DNA from: JAXLXE01 sp046328115
GTDB lineage: Bacteria > Chloroflexota > UBA6077 > JACCZL01
Length of the DNA stretch: 64,000 nucleotides
Reading direction: 5' to 3'
Assembly: GCA_046328115.1 (NCBI GenBank)
Contig: JAXLXE010000004.1
Location: 682,001 to 746,000, forward strand
Shown: positions 16,284 to 25,254 of the stretch, piece after piece
How the letters are laid out: each line of letters begins with the position of its first letter
How positions within the stretch are numbered: position 1 is the first letter of the stretch
Notes under the pieces: model-generated
Told to the model about the DNA's origin: nothing
The model's database searches: none
What the model saw: the letters and a program-made list of their open reading frames with translations, nothing else
Position numbers and translations under genes: made by a program

Positions 16284-16964
16284 ATGGTGCGGGTGCTGGT
16301 GGTAGAGGACGAAGTCAAGCTCGGTGCCGCCCTGGAGGAGGGGCTGGGCCGCGCACAGTACGCGGTGGACGTCGCCCTCGATGGCGAGGAAGCGTTGGAC
16401 CTGGCGCGGGGCGCCAGCTACGACGTTGTCGTTCTGGACCTCATGCTGCCGAAGCTAGACGGTATGAGCGTGTGCCGCGCACTGCGGGCGGAAGGCCACC
16501 GCACGCCAATCCTTATGTTGACGGCGCGTGACAGCGTGGAGAGCCGCATCGATGGTCTGGACGCCGGGGCGGATGACTACCTGGTCAAACCGTTCGCCTT
16601 TGGCGAGTTGCTCGCCCGCGTCCGCGCCCTGCTCCGCCGAGAGTCCACCCGCAAGGAGAACACGCTCAGAGTGGACGCGCTCAGCCTGGACACCGCCGCC
16701 CAACGCGTTGCCTGGCACGATCAGCAGATCGAGCTCACAGCCCGCGAATACCGGATTCTCGAGGCGCTCATGCGCCGGCCCGGCTGGGTGCTCAGCCGTG
16801 ACGCCATCATCGACAGCGTTTGGGGGTTCGACTTCCCTGACACCTCCAACGTCATTGAGGTGTACGTTGGTAGGATCAGACGAAAGCTGACCGAGGCCGG
16901 TGCCCCCACCATGATCCAGACGGTGCGTGGTGCCGGGTACCGCCTGCAGGACCCAACAACGTGA
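16284..16964 (+). CDS. OmpR-family response regulator
   Basis: Two-domain DNA-binding regulator, 226 residues. The receiver domain (1-115) has the acidic pair in VVEDE, the phospho-acceptor Asp52 in VVLDLMLPKLDG and the Lys in DDYLVKPF. The winged-helix domain (about 130-223) has ELTAREYRILEALMRRPGWVLSR and ends in VRGAGYRLQ. A GAGAGG site precedes the ATG. Its stop overlaps the GTG of the histidine kinase. The divergent PepSY gene is a likely target. Confidence 0.96.
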   Translation: MVRVLVVEDEVKLGAALEEGLGRAQYAVDVALDGEEALDLARGASYDVVVLDLMLPKLDGMSVCRALRAEGHRTPILMLTARDSVESRIDGLDAGADDYLVKPFAFGELLARVRALLRRESTRKENTLRVDALSLDTAAQRVAWHDQQIELTAREYRILEALMRRPGWVLSRDAIIDSVWGFDFPDTSNVIEVYVGRIRRKLTEAGAPTMIQTVRGAGYRLQDPTT

Positions 16965-18454
16965 CATTCCGCCGACGACATCTCACCATCCGAACACGGC
17001 TGGCCCTCTGGTACGCTGGGCTCCTCGGAGGGACGCTCACCGTTCTCATCCTGCTGGGTCTCTGGCTCGTCCGCCATCAGCTCCAGGTCAACGCCGACGA
17101 GCTGCTCCGATCCAAAGCCGCGGCTGTCGCAACCGAGGTGGACGTGACGACTCGCGGACGGATCATCTTCGACACCGACGGTCGGAGAGAAGGGCAACTG
17201 CCGCCCGTAGCCGTTGGGCTGGACTTTGTGCGCGTAATGGGTCCGGACGGCCGAGTCGCCTACACGTACGATCCGGGGTTTGGTGTGCCAGAGATGGACG
17301 CATCCAGCCGGTCGGCCACGCAGAACGGCGAGTCGGTTCTTTCCACGGTTCGGTCCACTGACGCCGGTTCGCTCCGCTTGCTGACCCAACCCATGATCGA
17401 AAAGTACAAGACCATCGCCATCGTCCAGGTTGGTCGTTCCCAGGCGGACCTGGACTCGCTCCTGGCGCAGATGGGCGGCTGGGGAGCCGCTGCCGTGGGC
17501 GTGTCATTGTTACTGGCATGGATTGGCGGTTACTTCCTTGCCGGCCGCGCCCTCGCGCCTGTGGATGAGATCCGCAAAGCGGCCGAGAGCCTAGGCGCGG
17601 GCGAGCTAGCGCTCAGGCTGAGCCATGACGGTGCAGACGACGAGCTGGGGCGTCTGGTAGGCGCGTTCAACGGGTTTCTTCAGCGCATGCAGGCAGCGTT
17701 TGAGCAGCAGCGAAGGTTCACCTCCGATGCATCGCACGAGCTGCGCACCCCGCTCGCCGTGATTCGGTCGCTCGCTGAGGTGGCCCTGCAACGAGCGTCG
17801 CGAGATGGCAGCCAGCGCGCCACGTTCGCCAGCATACGCGACGAGTGCGATCGGCTTGGCAGATTGGTAGAGAGCCTGCTGCTCCTGGCGCGATCGGACG
17901 AGTCCCACACCGTCCCAACCGAGCGCGTCGAATGCGAGGAGCTCCTCGCTGAATCGATGGCAAGGGCCGCGCCCTCGGCCAGCACCGCGGGTGTCACACT
18001 AGCACTTGAGCCACGGTCGCCAGTGTGGACGCGCGGCGACCGGGAACTGCTGATCCAACTCATCATGAACCTGCTGGAGAACGCCATCCGCCACACGGCC
18101 GCGGGCGGACGGGTAGACCTGGCGTGTGGATCGCTGAACGACCACGTCGTGTTGTCCGTGTCAGATACCGGCAGCGGCATCGCACCAGAGCACCTTGCGC
18201 GTGTTTTCGACCGGTTCTACCGCGTGGATTCAGCCCGAGACCGAAGCTCCGGAGGCTTCGGTCTCGGGTTGGCGATTTGTCGCTGGATCGCGCGCGCACA
18301 CGCCGGCGACATCAGCGTCCGCAGCGCGGTCGGCGTGGGCACCACGTTTGACGTGCTGCTACCACGGGTAACGCCTCAGACCAGCCCGCCGCCGCCCAGC
18401 AGCCGCGCGGCAGCCGCGCCTGAACAACCCAGACCGTACGCCACCACGGTGTAA
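16961..18454 (+). CDS. sensor histidine kinase
   Basis: Membrane-bound kinase of 497 residues for the adjacent regulator. One helix lies near residues 16-37, followed by a periplasmic loop of about 140 residues, a second helix near 173-193, a HAMP segment, the HisKA box SHELRTP with His259, and the HATPase domain with NLLENAIRH, DTGSGI and GGFGLGLAI. The Pro-rich, Ala-rich tail after about 470 is unusual and overlaps the 3' end of the opposite-strand membrane gene by 79 bases. The GTG start overlaps the regulator's stop (GTGA). Confidence 0.95.
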   Translation: MTFRRRHLTIRTRLALWYAGLLGGTLTVLILLGLWLVRHQLQVNADELLRSKAAAVATEVDVTTRGRIIFDTDGRREGQLPPVAVGLDFVRVMGPDGRVAYTYDPGFGVPEMDASSRSATQNGESVLSTVRSTDAGSLRLLTQPMIEKYKTIAIVQVGRSQADLDSLLAQMGGWGAAAVGVSLLLAWIGGYFLAGRALAPVDEIRKAAESLGAGELALRLSHDGADDELGRLVGAFNGFLQRMQAAFEQQRRFTSDASHELRTPLAVIRSLAEVALQRASRDGSQRATFASIRDECDRLGRLVESLLLLARSDESHTVPTERVECEELLAESMARAAPSASTAGVTLALEPRSPVWTRGDRELLIQLIMNLLENAIRHTAAGGRVDLACGSLNDHVVLSVSDTGSGIAPEHLARVFDRFYRVDSARDRSSGGFGLGLAICRWIARAHAGDISVRSAVGVGTTFDVLLPRVTPQTSPPPPSSRAAAAPEQPRPYATTV

Positions 18455-19098
18455 ACGGTCAGCGGCAACCTGCTGATGGGTACAGTCCTACCCACCAACA
18501 GGAGGACGCTGGCGGCCAACATCAGCAGCGAGTAGACAAGACCCACCAGCACGCGGTCAAAGCCGGCGTATGCCAGGATCGCCAGGGCAAACACGACCGC
18601 GTTGGCCACCAAAATCGCCCACTGTCCACGCGCCATCTTCACTGACGGGCGCATCCGCTCCAGCAGCAGCAGGGGCATGTTCATCAACAATGCGCCGAAG
18701 AAGTACAGCCCGTTACCCCAGTAGAAGTCATTGAAAAACAGCCCCTGGCACTGCCTGCCAACAGGGTTCCGCGGATCGCAGTACTCCCCCAGTTCAAAGC
18801 TTGCAAGCTCGTGGAGGCCGTTCCCGGTCGCGTAGAAGTAGATGCCAATCGCGAAGACCAGCGAGAACCACTGGACGCGGCGCTCGGGCAACAATCGAAA
18901 GTCGTCCGTGAGCAGCCTGAGCAGGAAGCACGGCAGCACGACCGTAATCAGAATGACCACCGTCATCTGAAACACCTCATGCAGCCGCAGGAAATCCGCC
19001 GGCGGGAGCAGCACGCGGGTGGTGAACGAGAACCGCTCCACGCTCACCAGCACCACGTTGAGCGAAGTCAGGAATAGAATCCAGTTGAGACAGTTCAT
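18376..19098 (-). CDS. multi-pass membrane protein, function unknown
   Basis: About 240 residues with six or seven hydrophobic segments and few charged stretches. It has a Cys-bearing loop (EYCDPRNPVGRQCQGLFFNDFYWGNG) around residues 105-130 that may form a disulphide outside the membrane. I do not recognise the family. The ATG at 19098 was preferred over a TTG five codons upstream. Its last 79 bases are antisense to the histidine kinase tail; both ends are GC-rich, so one of the two stop positions may not be native. Confidence 0.6.
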   Translation of the reverse strand: MNCLNWILFLTSLNVVLVSVERFSFTTRVLLPPADFLRLHEVFQMTVVILITVVLPCFLLRLLTDDFRLLPERRVQWFSLVFAIGIYFYATGNGLHELASFELGEYCDPRNPVGRQCQGLFFNDFYWGNGLYFFGALLMNMPLLLLERMRPSVKMARGQWAILVANAVVFALAILAYAGFDRVLVGLVYSLLMLAASVLLLVGRTVPISRLPLTVYTVVAYGLGCSGAAAARLLGGGGLV

Positions 19099-19332
19099 CT
19101 TCTGCGACCCCAACGCGAGTTACACGTCCGCAAGACCGCTTGCCGCTCGTACTAGTCGCGGGTGACGATGGTACACACGGTCTACGGACGACCGGCACCG
19201 CTCGGATCAGCGTCACCCCGCCGGGCAGGTTGTTGGCGCCCGCGTGGCACCGCGGCTAGACTTAGCAATCGTCGCCAACTCGCGCCTCAGAACGGCGCTA
19301 TTTCGCCCTGGCGCCAGGCACGAGAGGGATAC

Positions 19333-20742
19333 GTGAAGGCCTCTTCCCGCGCGAAACCTGGCTTACTGGCGATTGTCCTCACAGTCCTGCTGAGCTCAAC
19401 CACAGGCACCTCTACGGCCGCAACGTTACCGCCGCTACCCAGCGGCTGGCCTGCCACGCTTCACCTGGGCATGGCCTCCTTTCCGGATGAGGCGGCAAGT
19501 CTGCGCGCGATGGCCCCGTTCGGGTTTCGTTACCAGTACCTGGCAGGCGGCGTGAACACCGGCAACGGCTGGGCCACCTGGAATCCCAATGGTTCCTTCG
19601 TTGACCTCTACATGGCCGAGTCCGCGCAGCAAGGCATGATCCCGGTCTTTTCCTACTACATGATCCAGCAGTCCCTGCCCGGCGGCGGCTGCGAGTCCCA
19701 GACCAACTACAACAACCTGCAGAACACGGTCACCATGACGGCGCTGTTCAACGACATGAAGCTCTTCTTCCAGCGCGCCGCCCTGGTCAATACCCGAGCC
19801 GTACTACACGTGGAGCCGGATCTCTGGGGCTTCATGCAGCAGCGCTCTCCCCACGACGACCCGGCCGAGGTGAGCGCCAAGGTCGCTGCCACCGGCATTC
19901 CGGAGCTCGCCGGCCTGCCCAACAACATGATTGGAGTTGCCCGCGCCGTGCGCGTGCTACGCGATCACTATGCCCCGAATGTCTGGCTGGCATACCACCT
20001 GAGCGAGTGGGGCACAAACGTCTCTATCACGATCCAGGATCCCGCGGATTCAGAGATCGATGTCCTGGCTCAGCGAGCGGCGAAGTACTTCCTGCTCCAA
20101 GGCGACCAGTGGGACATAGTCTTCGCGGAGTTCAGCGACCGTGACGCGGCGTTTCACCAGATCGTGAACGGCGACGGTGGGGTGCAGTGGTGGACCACGG
20201 CAGACCAGGTGCGCAACCTACGCTTCATCAGCGGCTTCGTATCCCTGGCTCAGAAACGAGTGGTGGAATGGCAGATCCCTCTGGGCAATACGAAGATGCG
20301 GGCCATGAACAACACGTGGAACCACTACCAGGACAACCGTGTGGAGATGTTTCTGGATCAACCGGGCCGCACCCGGTTGCAGTCCTATGCGGATGCTGGC
20401 GTCGTCGCGTTCCTTTTTGGCCGCGGGGCGTACGGCGCGACGTGCGCCTGTGACGGGAAGCCAAGCGACTCAGGCAGCCCTGACGGCATCACCAATCCTG
20501 CGCCCATCAACGGCAACACGCTCATGTCGCTGAGCGCGGACGATGACGGCGGGTTCTTTCGCCAGAAGGCCGCCGCCTACTACACCCAGGGCGCCATCCC
20601 GCTACCGACCGGGCGGCCGACGCTGCCGGTCCGCGGATCTGGACCGGGCATCCCCGGCCCCGTAGCCCCACACCCAGATCGTCGCGTCGGACCGGTGGGC
20701 GCCCCAGTGGTATTGCCCTACTCGATCCCGTCGTCGCGCTGA
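19333..20742 (+). CDS. secreted protein of unknown function, possible TIM-barrel fold
   Basis: 469 residues with a signal peptide (basic start, then GLLAIVLTVLLSSTTGTSTA). The mature part is rich in Trp, Tyr and Asn, with segments that look like barrel strands: MIPVFSYYMIQQS, RAVLHVEPDLWGFMQ, NVWLAYHLSEWG, RVVEWQIPLGN and VVAFLFGRGAYG. The HVEPDLWG and EWQIPLG segments could carry acidic catalytic residues of a glycoside-hydrolase-like fold, but I cannot assign a family. The GTG start at 19333 has AGAGGGA before it. It is convergent with the MBL gene, with four bases between stops. Confidence 0.65.
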   Translation: MKASSRAKPGLLAIVLTVLLSSTTGTSTAATLPPLPSGWPATLHLGMASFPDEAASLRAMAPFGFRYQYLAGGVNTGNGWATWNPNGSFVDLYMAESAQQGMIPVFSYYMIQQSLPGGGCESQTNYNNLQNTVTMTALFNDMKLFFQRAALVNTRAVLHVEPDLWGFMQQRSPHDDPAEVSAKVAATGIPELAGLPNNMIGVARAVRVLRDHYAPNVWLAYHLSEWGTNVSITIQDPADSEIDVLAQRAAKYFLLQGDQWDIVFAEFSDRDAAFHQIVNGDGGVQWWTTADQVRNLRFISGFVSLAQKRVVEWQIPLGNTKMRAMNNTWNHYQDNRVEMFLDQPGRTRLQSYADAGVVAFLFGRGAYGATCACDGKPSDSGSPDGITNPAPINGNTLMSLSADDDGGFFRQKAAAYYTQGAIPLPTGRPTLPVRGSGPGIPGPVAPHPDRRVGPVGAPVVLPYSIPSSR

Positions 20743-20746
20743 CGGC

Positions 20747-22567
20747 TCACGGCTCAACATCCACGATCGCCTCGCACACCTGCCCAAATCGCCGCGCCCC
20801 CAACGTCACGTCAGCGCAGATCACGTGGCGGCCACGCGCATCCGCGGGCGGGCTGACGCGGAACGATACTCTGGTCTCCGTACCCGCCGGCGCGTTCAGC
20901 TCAACTGCCCGGGGCGAGCAGCTCCACGCGGCGGGAAGCGCCAACTCAGCGCGCAGAGACTCATCGCGGGGCGAATGATTGAACACCCGCAGCTCGATTG
21001 GCTGAGCCACGCCAGCTGATGGGCTCGATCGGTAGGGGTAGAGGGTGGCGAAGCCAGGATCTAGCGCAAAATTCACCTCGTCTGGAACCGAGACCAGCTT
21101 CACCCACGCGTCCGACATGTCACGCGCCCACGTATGGAAGTCCTCCAGCATTTTCCGGGTGATCGGTATGGCACCTGTGTGGCCGCTCAGCAGCAGCTCT
21201 GGTTTGTAGTCCATCAGGCGCTCCACACCCACGGCAATACTATCCACCAGCATCCTGTTACGGTAGATCGGCGCCGCCGCCCGCAGCGGGCTGATGGTCC
21301 CCGCCAACAAGTTGTCGCCCGTGAATGCGATCCGTATGCCGTCCACCACCCCGAACATGCCCAATGCCCACCAGGTGTGGCCGGGCATGTGGAACACGTC
21401 GAAGTTGTACCCCTCCCATTCGAAGGAGCCTCCGTCCCTCAGCGACCGGTCGACCCGGATCGGGTGGGGAATCAGGCAGGGGATGTTGTAGCCCCGCGGG
21501 TTCTCCACGATGTCCACGAAGTTCTCGAAGATCCAGGCCTGGACGCCATGCTCCTGCTGGAGGTACGGCAGCCCGGCCAGATGGTCATCGTGGTAATGGC
21601 TCGGGATCACCGCCTCCACTTTGGTCAGCCCCGCCACCGCCCTCAGCTCATCCAGCGAATGTTCCACGAACCGCAGATCACACGAGAAATGGTCCCACGA
21701 CGGAAAGCCATAGTCCAGCAGCAGAGCCCGTCCATCGTCTGCCGTGAGCGCGTACACGTTTGAGACCGAGTGAGGGTTCGCCCACAGGTGCGGCAACACG
21801 TGCGCCTTCGGCTGGTCCACAGAGTGCGGCCAGACGTGGAACGCGCGATTGGCGCGCATCTCCCGCTGAAGCTCGTAGAGCCGTCTCAGCCCAACGGCCA
21901 GTTGGTCGAGCGCGACATTCGGCGTCGTCATCGGGTGGCCGTGAGAGGGAAGCAGCAGGTCCAGCCCCTGGGCCCGCACCAACATCGTGGAGTGGAGCGC
22001 CGCTCCTAGTGCATCCGGCATGCCGTACTGCCACTGCAAATCATGAATGGTGTGGAGCGCTCCGGGTTCCGCGATCAGGTCGCCGCATGCGCCGACCCGC
22101 TTGCCATCTACCTCAAACAGGTAGGTGACTGAGCCCTTGGTGTGGCCGGGCGTGGGGAGCACGGTGATGGCGTGTCCCCGCCATTCGATGCGCTCGTAGT
22201 CCCGCAAGCGGTGCGCTACGGGGACCGGCCGTGGAAGCGAGTTTCCAACGCTGGAAACGTCGTAGTTGTGGTAGATCCGCTTCAGCCGCCAGAACGCCTC
22301 CGTCTCCGCAAACTGGGCCGCCTCTCTTTCCGGCACCCCGATGGGAATGCCCCGGTCCGCCAGCTTGTCGTCCCCCTGGCACTGATCTCGGTGGTGATGG
22401 GTGTGATAGACCGCCTCAATCTCCCGCACCCCGATCTCCTCCAGATGGTCCAGGATCTCCCCAGAGCCAAAGTCGATCAGGATCCCTGCGTGGCCGTCGC
22501 TTAGCAAATAGACGTTGCAGACATCTCGGTACCAGTAGAGGTTGGGCGTGAGCTGAGTGACGTGCAT
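20747..22567 (-). CDS. protein with two metallo-beta-lactamase domains
   Basis: 606 residues. The first MBL domain (about 1-235) has THHHRDQ, PGHTKGS, GDLIAEPG and PSHGHP. The second (about 265-500) has SHYHDDH, PGHTWWALGMF, TGDNLLAG and SGHTGAI. The remaining 100 residues look like an Ig-like beta domain (ELRVFNHSP ... FRVSPPADARG). In the first domain the usual HxHxDH ends in Gln instead of His, so its metal site may be altered, whereas the second is complete. The start at ATG 22567 is chosen by the conserved beginning MHVTQLTPNLYWY; a GTG ten codons upstream is possible. The substrate is unknown. Confidence 0.88.
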   Translation of the reverse strand: MHVTQLTPNLYWYRDVCNVYLLSDGHAGILIDFGSGEILDHLEEIGVREIEAVYHTHHHRDQCQGDDKLADRGIPIGVPEREAAQFAETEAFWRLKRIYHNYDVSSVGNSLPRPVPVAHRLRDYERIEWRGHAITVLPTPGHTKGSVTYLFEVDGKRVGACGDLIAEPGALHTIHDLQWQYGMPDALGAALHSTMLVRAQGLDLLLPSHGHPMTTPNVALDQLAVGLRRLYELQREMRANRAFHVWPHSVDQPKAHVLPHLWANPHSVSNVYALTADDGRALLLDYGFPSWDHFSCDLRFVEHSLDELRAVAGLTKVEAVIPSHYHDDHLAGLPYLQQEHGVQAWIFENFVDIVENPRGYNIPCLIPHPIRVDRSLRDGGSFEWEGYNFDVFHMPGHTWWALGMFGVVDGIRIAFTGDNLLAGTISPLRAAAPIYRNRMLVDSIAVGVERLMDYKPELLLSGHTGAIPITRKMLEDFHTWARDMSDAWVKLVSVPDEVNFALDPGFATLYPYRSSPSAGVAQPIELRVFNHSPRDESLRAELALPAAWSCSPRAVELNAPAGTETRVSFRVSPPADARGRHVICADVTLGARRFGQVCEAIVDVEP

Positions 22568-22677
22568 AGCTACGAGCGCTCCCAGAATCGCCTTCACGGA
22601 CCTGCCGTGGCCCTACCGATGGTCGCAGCCTTCACGCCCCCCTGTCGACCCAGGCTCCGTCTGCACTCGAAGAGGGC

Positions 22678-22706
22678 TTGACACCCTGACTCTGCGGGTC
22701 GATATT
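22678..22706 (+). promoter_or_regulatory. sigma70-type promoter with no intact gene downstream
   Basis: TTGACA (22678-22683), a 17-bp spacer and GATATT (22701-22706). It lies in the 415-base region between the MBL gene and the transporter remnant. No intact coding sequence follows, so it may be left over from the gene whose 3' end remains at 22983-23264. Confidence 0.4.
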
Positions 22707-22982
22707 TCAGGAGTGTCAGCGGGCTAGCGACGCGTGGCGGGGGGTGGAGTCGCGTGTGCCGAGCGTCGGCTAATCGCACCGGCTCACCTGATGGAAGCGA
22801 GGTGGGACCCTTCAGGACCAGGCCATCGCACGTGCGATAGGGGGAGATGTATGCGTCCCGCGCCCTGGCGCGGCCATGGTTCCAGCGGTAGATTCACGTA
22901 ATCCTGTCCAGATCAGGGCGCGCTCCGAGGATAGCAGGGATTGCACGGCAACGACGGCGTGCGGGGGTAGGCCGATGGCGAC

Positions 22983-23264
22983 GTGCGCAAGGTGTACTAC
23001 GCCACGGTCGTCGCGTTCGTGCTCTGGGGCTGCGTGGCTATCAACCTGGCCCAGCCGCCCATCCTCATCCTACTCGACGCCTTCATGGTCGGCTTGGAGA
23101 TGGCGTTCTACGGCGTTCATGTCTGGTACGTGAACCGCAAGTTCCTCCCCAAGGAGATCCAGGCGCCCCTGCGGCGTTAGGTTGCTCTGCTGCTCTTCTC
23201 AGCGTTCTTGGCCTTCTTCACCCTGGTGGTCATTCGCCAGCGCGTGTTCGGCATCAAGATCTAG
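22983..23264 (+). pseudogene. remnant of a membrane transporter C-terminus (Nramp-like?)
   Basis: An open stretch of 65 codons (hydrophobic AINLAQPPILILLDAFMVGLEMAFYG, then VNRKFLPKEIQAPL) ends at TAG 23178. The same frame continues past that stop with another membrane helix (ALLLFSAFLAFFTLVVI) to TAG 23262. The pattern resembles the last helices of Nramp-type divalent metal transporters, including the loop after the NRKFLPKE segment. The frame is closed upstream at 22968, so no N-terminus remains. I infer a decayed gene; the family call is uncertain. Confidence 0.45.
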
Positions 23265-23359
23265 GCAACGTCCAGGTCGGGGGGGCGACACCTCCCCGTG
23301 GGTCGCGATGAATCCTCTGGTTCTGCGCAGGCGCCCACGAACACGCTAATTTTGGATAT

Positions 23360-23380
23360 CCTTAATTAAGCAGTTCATTA
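23360..23380. promoter_or_regulatory. AT-rich palindromic operator candidate
   Basis: CTTAATTAAG (23360-23369) is a perfect 10-bp palindrome, and TTAAT recurs inverted as ATTAA at 23376-23380. This AT-rich island in a GC-rich genome lies 56 bases before the ArsR-type gene and fits ArsR/SmtB autoregulation sites. Confidence 0.4.
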
Positions 23381-23435
23381 ATCACTCACCCCCTGACACG
23401 CTGGCGCACCGGGGCGTGAGTCTCTCGGAGCCCGC

Positions 23436-23762
23436 GTGGAGACGGCAATCAAAGCAATCGCACACCCGGGACGGCGCACCATCCTGCGCCTGGTCTGGAG
23501 CACGGAGCTGACCGCCAGCGAGCTTGCCCAGCGCGCAGGCATGTCGCGACCTGGCGCCAGCCAGCACCTGCGCCTGCTCCGCGAGGTGGGCCTTGTCCGG
23601 GTCCGGACAGACGCCAACCGGAGGCTGTACCGGGTGGATCACGAGCGGCTTCACCAATTGAGGGCGTTCCTTGAGGAATTCTGGGGTGCCCGCCTTGAAC
23701 TGCTGAAGGAGGTCGCGGAACGCGTGCCGGCACTGCCAATCACCCAGGCAACAGGCAAATGA
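23436..23762 (+). CDS. ArsR-family transcriptional regulator
   Basis: 108-residue winged-helix repressor. The sequence IAHPGRRTILRLVWSTELTASELAQRAGMSRPGASQHLRLLREVGLVRVRTDANRRLYRVD is typical of the ArsR/SmtB fold, recognition helix near residues 37-50. There is no Cys pair, so a classical metal site is absent. Pairing with an SRPBCC gene is the common SdpR/ArsR plus AHSA1 arrangement. GTG start with CGGAG upstream; the stop overlaps the next gene by four bases. Confidence 0.93.
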   Translation: METAIKAIAHPGRRTILRLVWSTELTASELAQRAGMSRPGASQHLRLLREVGLVRVRTDANRRLYRVDHERLHQLRAFLEEFWGARLELLKEVAERVPALPITQATGK

Positions 23763-24214
23763 AACCAATCCTCAAGCGGAGGCTCACCATCCAGGCGAAC
23801 GCGGACATCGTGTACCAGCTTTTGACCGATGCCGCGCGCCTGGTTGAGTGGTTGGCCGTGGAAGCGGAGTGCGAGGCCCACCCCGGCGGGATTGTCCGTT
23901 GGCGCCACGCCAACGGCGATGTCTGCCTTGGACGGTTCACCGAGCTAGTGCCAGGCAAGCGCGTCGTATTCAGCTACGGTTGGGAACGGGCGGACGTGGG
24001 GATCCCGCCGGGCTCAACCACGGTGGAGATTGACCTCACCGAGCAGGATGGCGCGACGCTCCTGGAGCTCACTCACCACGGACTCTCCGCACCAGCAGCC
24101 GAAGCGCACGCGGTGGGTTGGCAGCACTATCTCGCGAGGCTGTGCGCTCGCGCGGCCGGCGCTGATCCTGGGCCCGACTCGTTAGCCGAACAGCGGGTAC
24201 CGAGTTTTGTCTGA
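23759..24214 (+). CDS. SRPBCC (AHSA1/START-like) protein
   Basis: 151 residues with the AHSA1 pattern: N-terminal strand KRRLTIQANADIVYQLLTDAARLVEW, then GRFTELVPGKRVVFSYGWE, then TTVEIDLTEQDGATLLELTHHGL and a final amphipathic helix. Such proteins bind hydrophobic ligands and are usually encoded beside an ArsR repressor, as here, with an ATGA overlap. The ligand is unknown. Confidence 0.9.
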   Translation: MKPILKRRLTIQANADIVYQLLTDAARLVEWLAVEAECEAHPGGIVRWRHANGDVCLGRFTELVPGKRVVFSYGWERADVGIPPGSTTVEIDLTEQDGATLLELTHHGLSAPAAEAHAVGWQHYLARLCARAAGADPGPDSLAEQRVPSFV

Positions 24215-24599
24215 GTCCGCCGCTTCGGACAACGAGAGCCTCTTTCGCCAGATCGCGTCACCTCTACTGGAGCGCGAGGGCATCACTCGATCGACCATGA
24301 TGGGCCTACCGTGTCTTCGGCGGGACGGACGTTTCTTTGCCTCGTTCGACCAGCGGACTGGACACATGCTGGTGAAGCTCGCGGGCGAGCGCATAGCCGA
24401 GTTGATCGAGGCAGGGCGCGCTTTCCCATTCGCCCCCGCGGGGCGGAGATTCCGGGAGTGGGCGGCGATTCCCCCCAGCGAGGCTAAACGGTGGGCTGCC
24501 TTACTCGAAGAGAGCCTGATATTCGCCGCTGAAGTGCCACCGCGGCCGGGTCGACGCACCGGCGCTGGCCCAGGACCTACCATCAGGAGGACCAATTGA
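24207..24599 (+). CDS. TfoX N-terminal-like protein
   Basis: 130 residues. The core MMGLPCLRRDGRFFASFDQRTGHMLVKL resembles the TfoX N-terminal-like fold seen in small proteins encoded beside AHSA1 genes. It starts at TTG 24207, eight bases inside the SRPBCC gene, and overlaps the next gene by four bases, so it belongs to the same operon. The Pro/Arg-rich tail is unstructured. Function unknown. Confidence 0.65.
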   Translation: MSESAASDNESLFRQIASPLLEREGITRSTMMGLPCLRRDGRFFASFDQRTGHMLVKLAGERIAELIEAGRAFPFAPAGRRFREWAAIPPSEAKRWAALLEESLIFAAEVPPRPGRRTGAGPGPTIRRTN

Positions 24600-25030
24600 G
24601 CACGCGGCTACTCGCCATGTTTGCCTTCATGCTGCCAACGTTTCCGCTGGGCTACTTCTGGCATCTTGCCATCTTCGCCGATTACTACAAGGCGCTAAGC
24701 GTCTACCGGGACGATGTGATCATCCCACTTGGACTGCTGTCGATGGTCGTTCAGGGCCTGGCGTGGGCAATCGTCTATGAGCGGATGTTCGCCGGCCAGA
24801 CCGTTGCGCGCGGTACTCTGGGGTTCGCCTCGATCGCGATCCCAATAGCGTGGAGCTATGCGGTCCTCGCGGTCTCGGCAAAACACCAGATGTCGTCCGT
24901 CGGGGGTTATCTCCTCATCGAGACGGCGTTTACGCTCGTGCACTACGCCATCGTGAGCCCGCTCATCGCAATCGTGTACTCGCGGGCCCGTCGTGCGGAG
25001 GGCAGCGCCCAGGCAGTGGCATTGGGGTGA
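24596..25030 (+). CDS. four-helix membrane protein, function unknown
   Basis: 144 residues with about four membrane helices (LLAMFAFMLPTFPLGYFWHLAIF, VIIPLGLLSMVVQGLAWAIVY, GTLGFASIAIPIAWSYAVLAV, YLLIETAFTLVHYAIVSPLIAIVY). The TTG start overlaps the stop of the TfoX-like gene, making it the last member of the ArsR operon. Similar small proteins accompany AHSA1 genes in other bacteria, but I cannot name the family with certainty. Confidence 0.65.
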   Translation: MSTRLLAMFAFMLPTFPLGYFWHLAIFADYYKALSVYRDDVIIPLGLLSMVVQGLAWAIVYERMFAGQTVARGTLGFASIAIPIAWSYAVLAVSAKHQMSSVGGYLLIETAFTLVHYAIVSPLIAIVYSRARRAEGSAQAVALG

Positions 25031-25254
25031 CGCGTAGGCTCCTGTCCGCGCTCGATACGGGGAGGGCGCGGGGTCAGCTATAACGCCACATCATCACCCA
25101 GGGTCGCCCCGCGTGACCCGTCACCCGGGACTTCACCGTATCTCAGTCGCCGCGTCTTATCTCGGTCATCGTCCCCAACTGGAACGGGCGCCACCTGATC
25201 AGCCGCTGCCTGGATTCGCTCCAGCGGCAGTCGTTTGGCAACATCGAGACGATC

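Noticed and set aside
22840..22980. GGGGGAGATG region before the transporter remnant considered as a second manganese riboswitch
   Set aside because: The conserved GTC-GTCA loop and the closing GACCTT strand are missing, unlike at 3096-3220.
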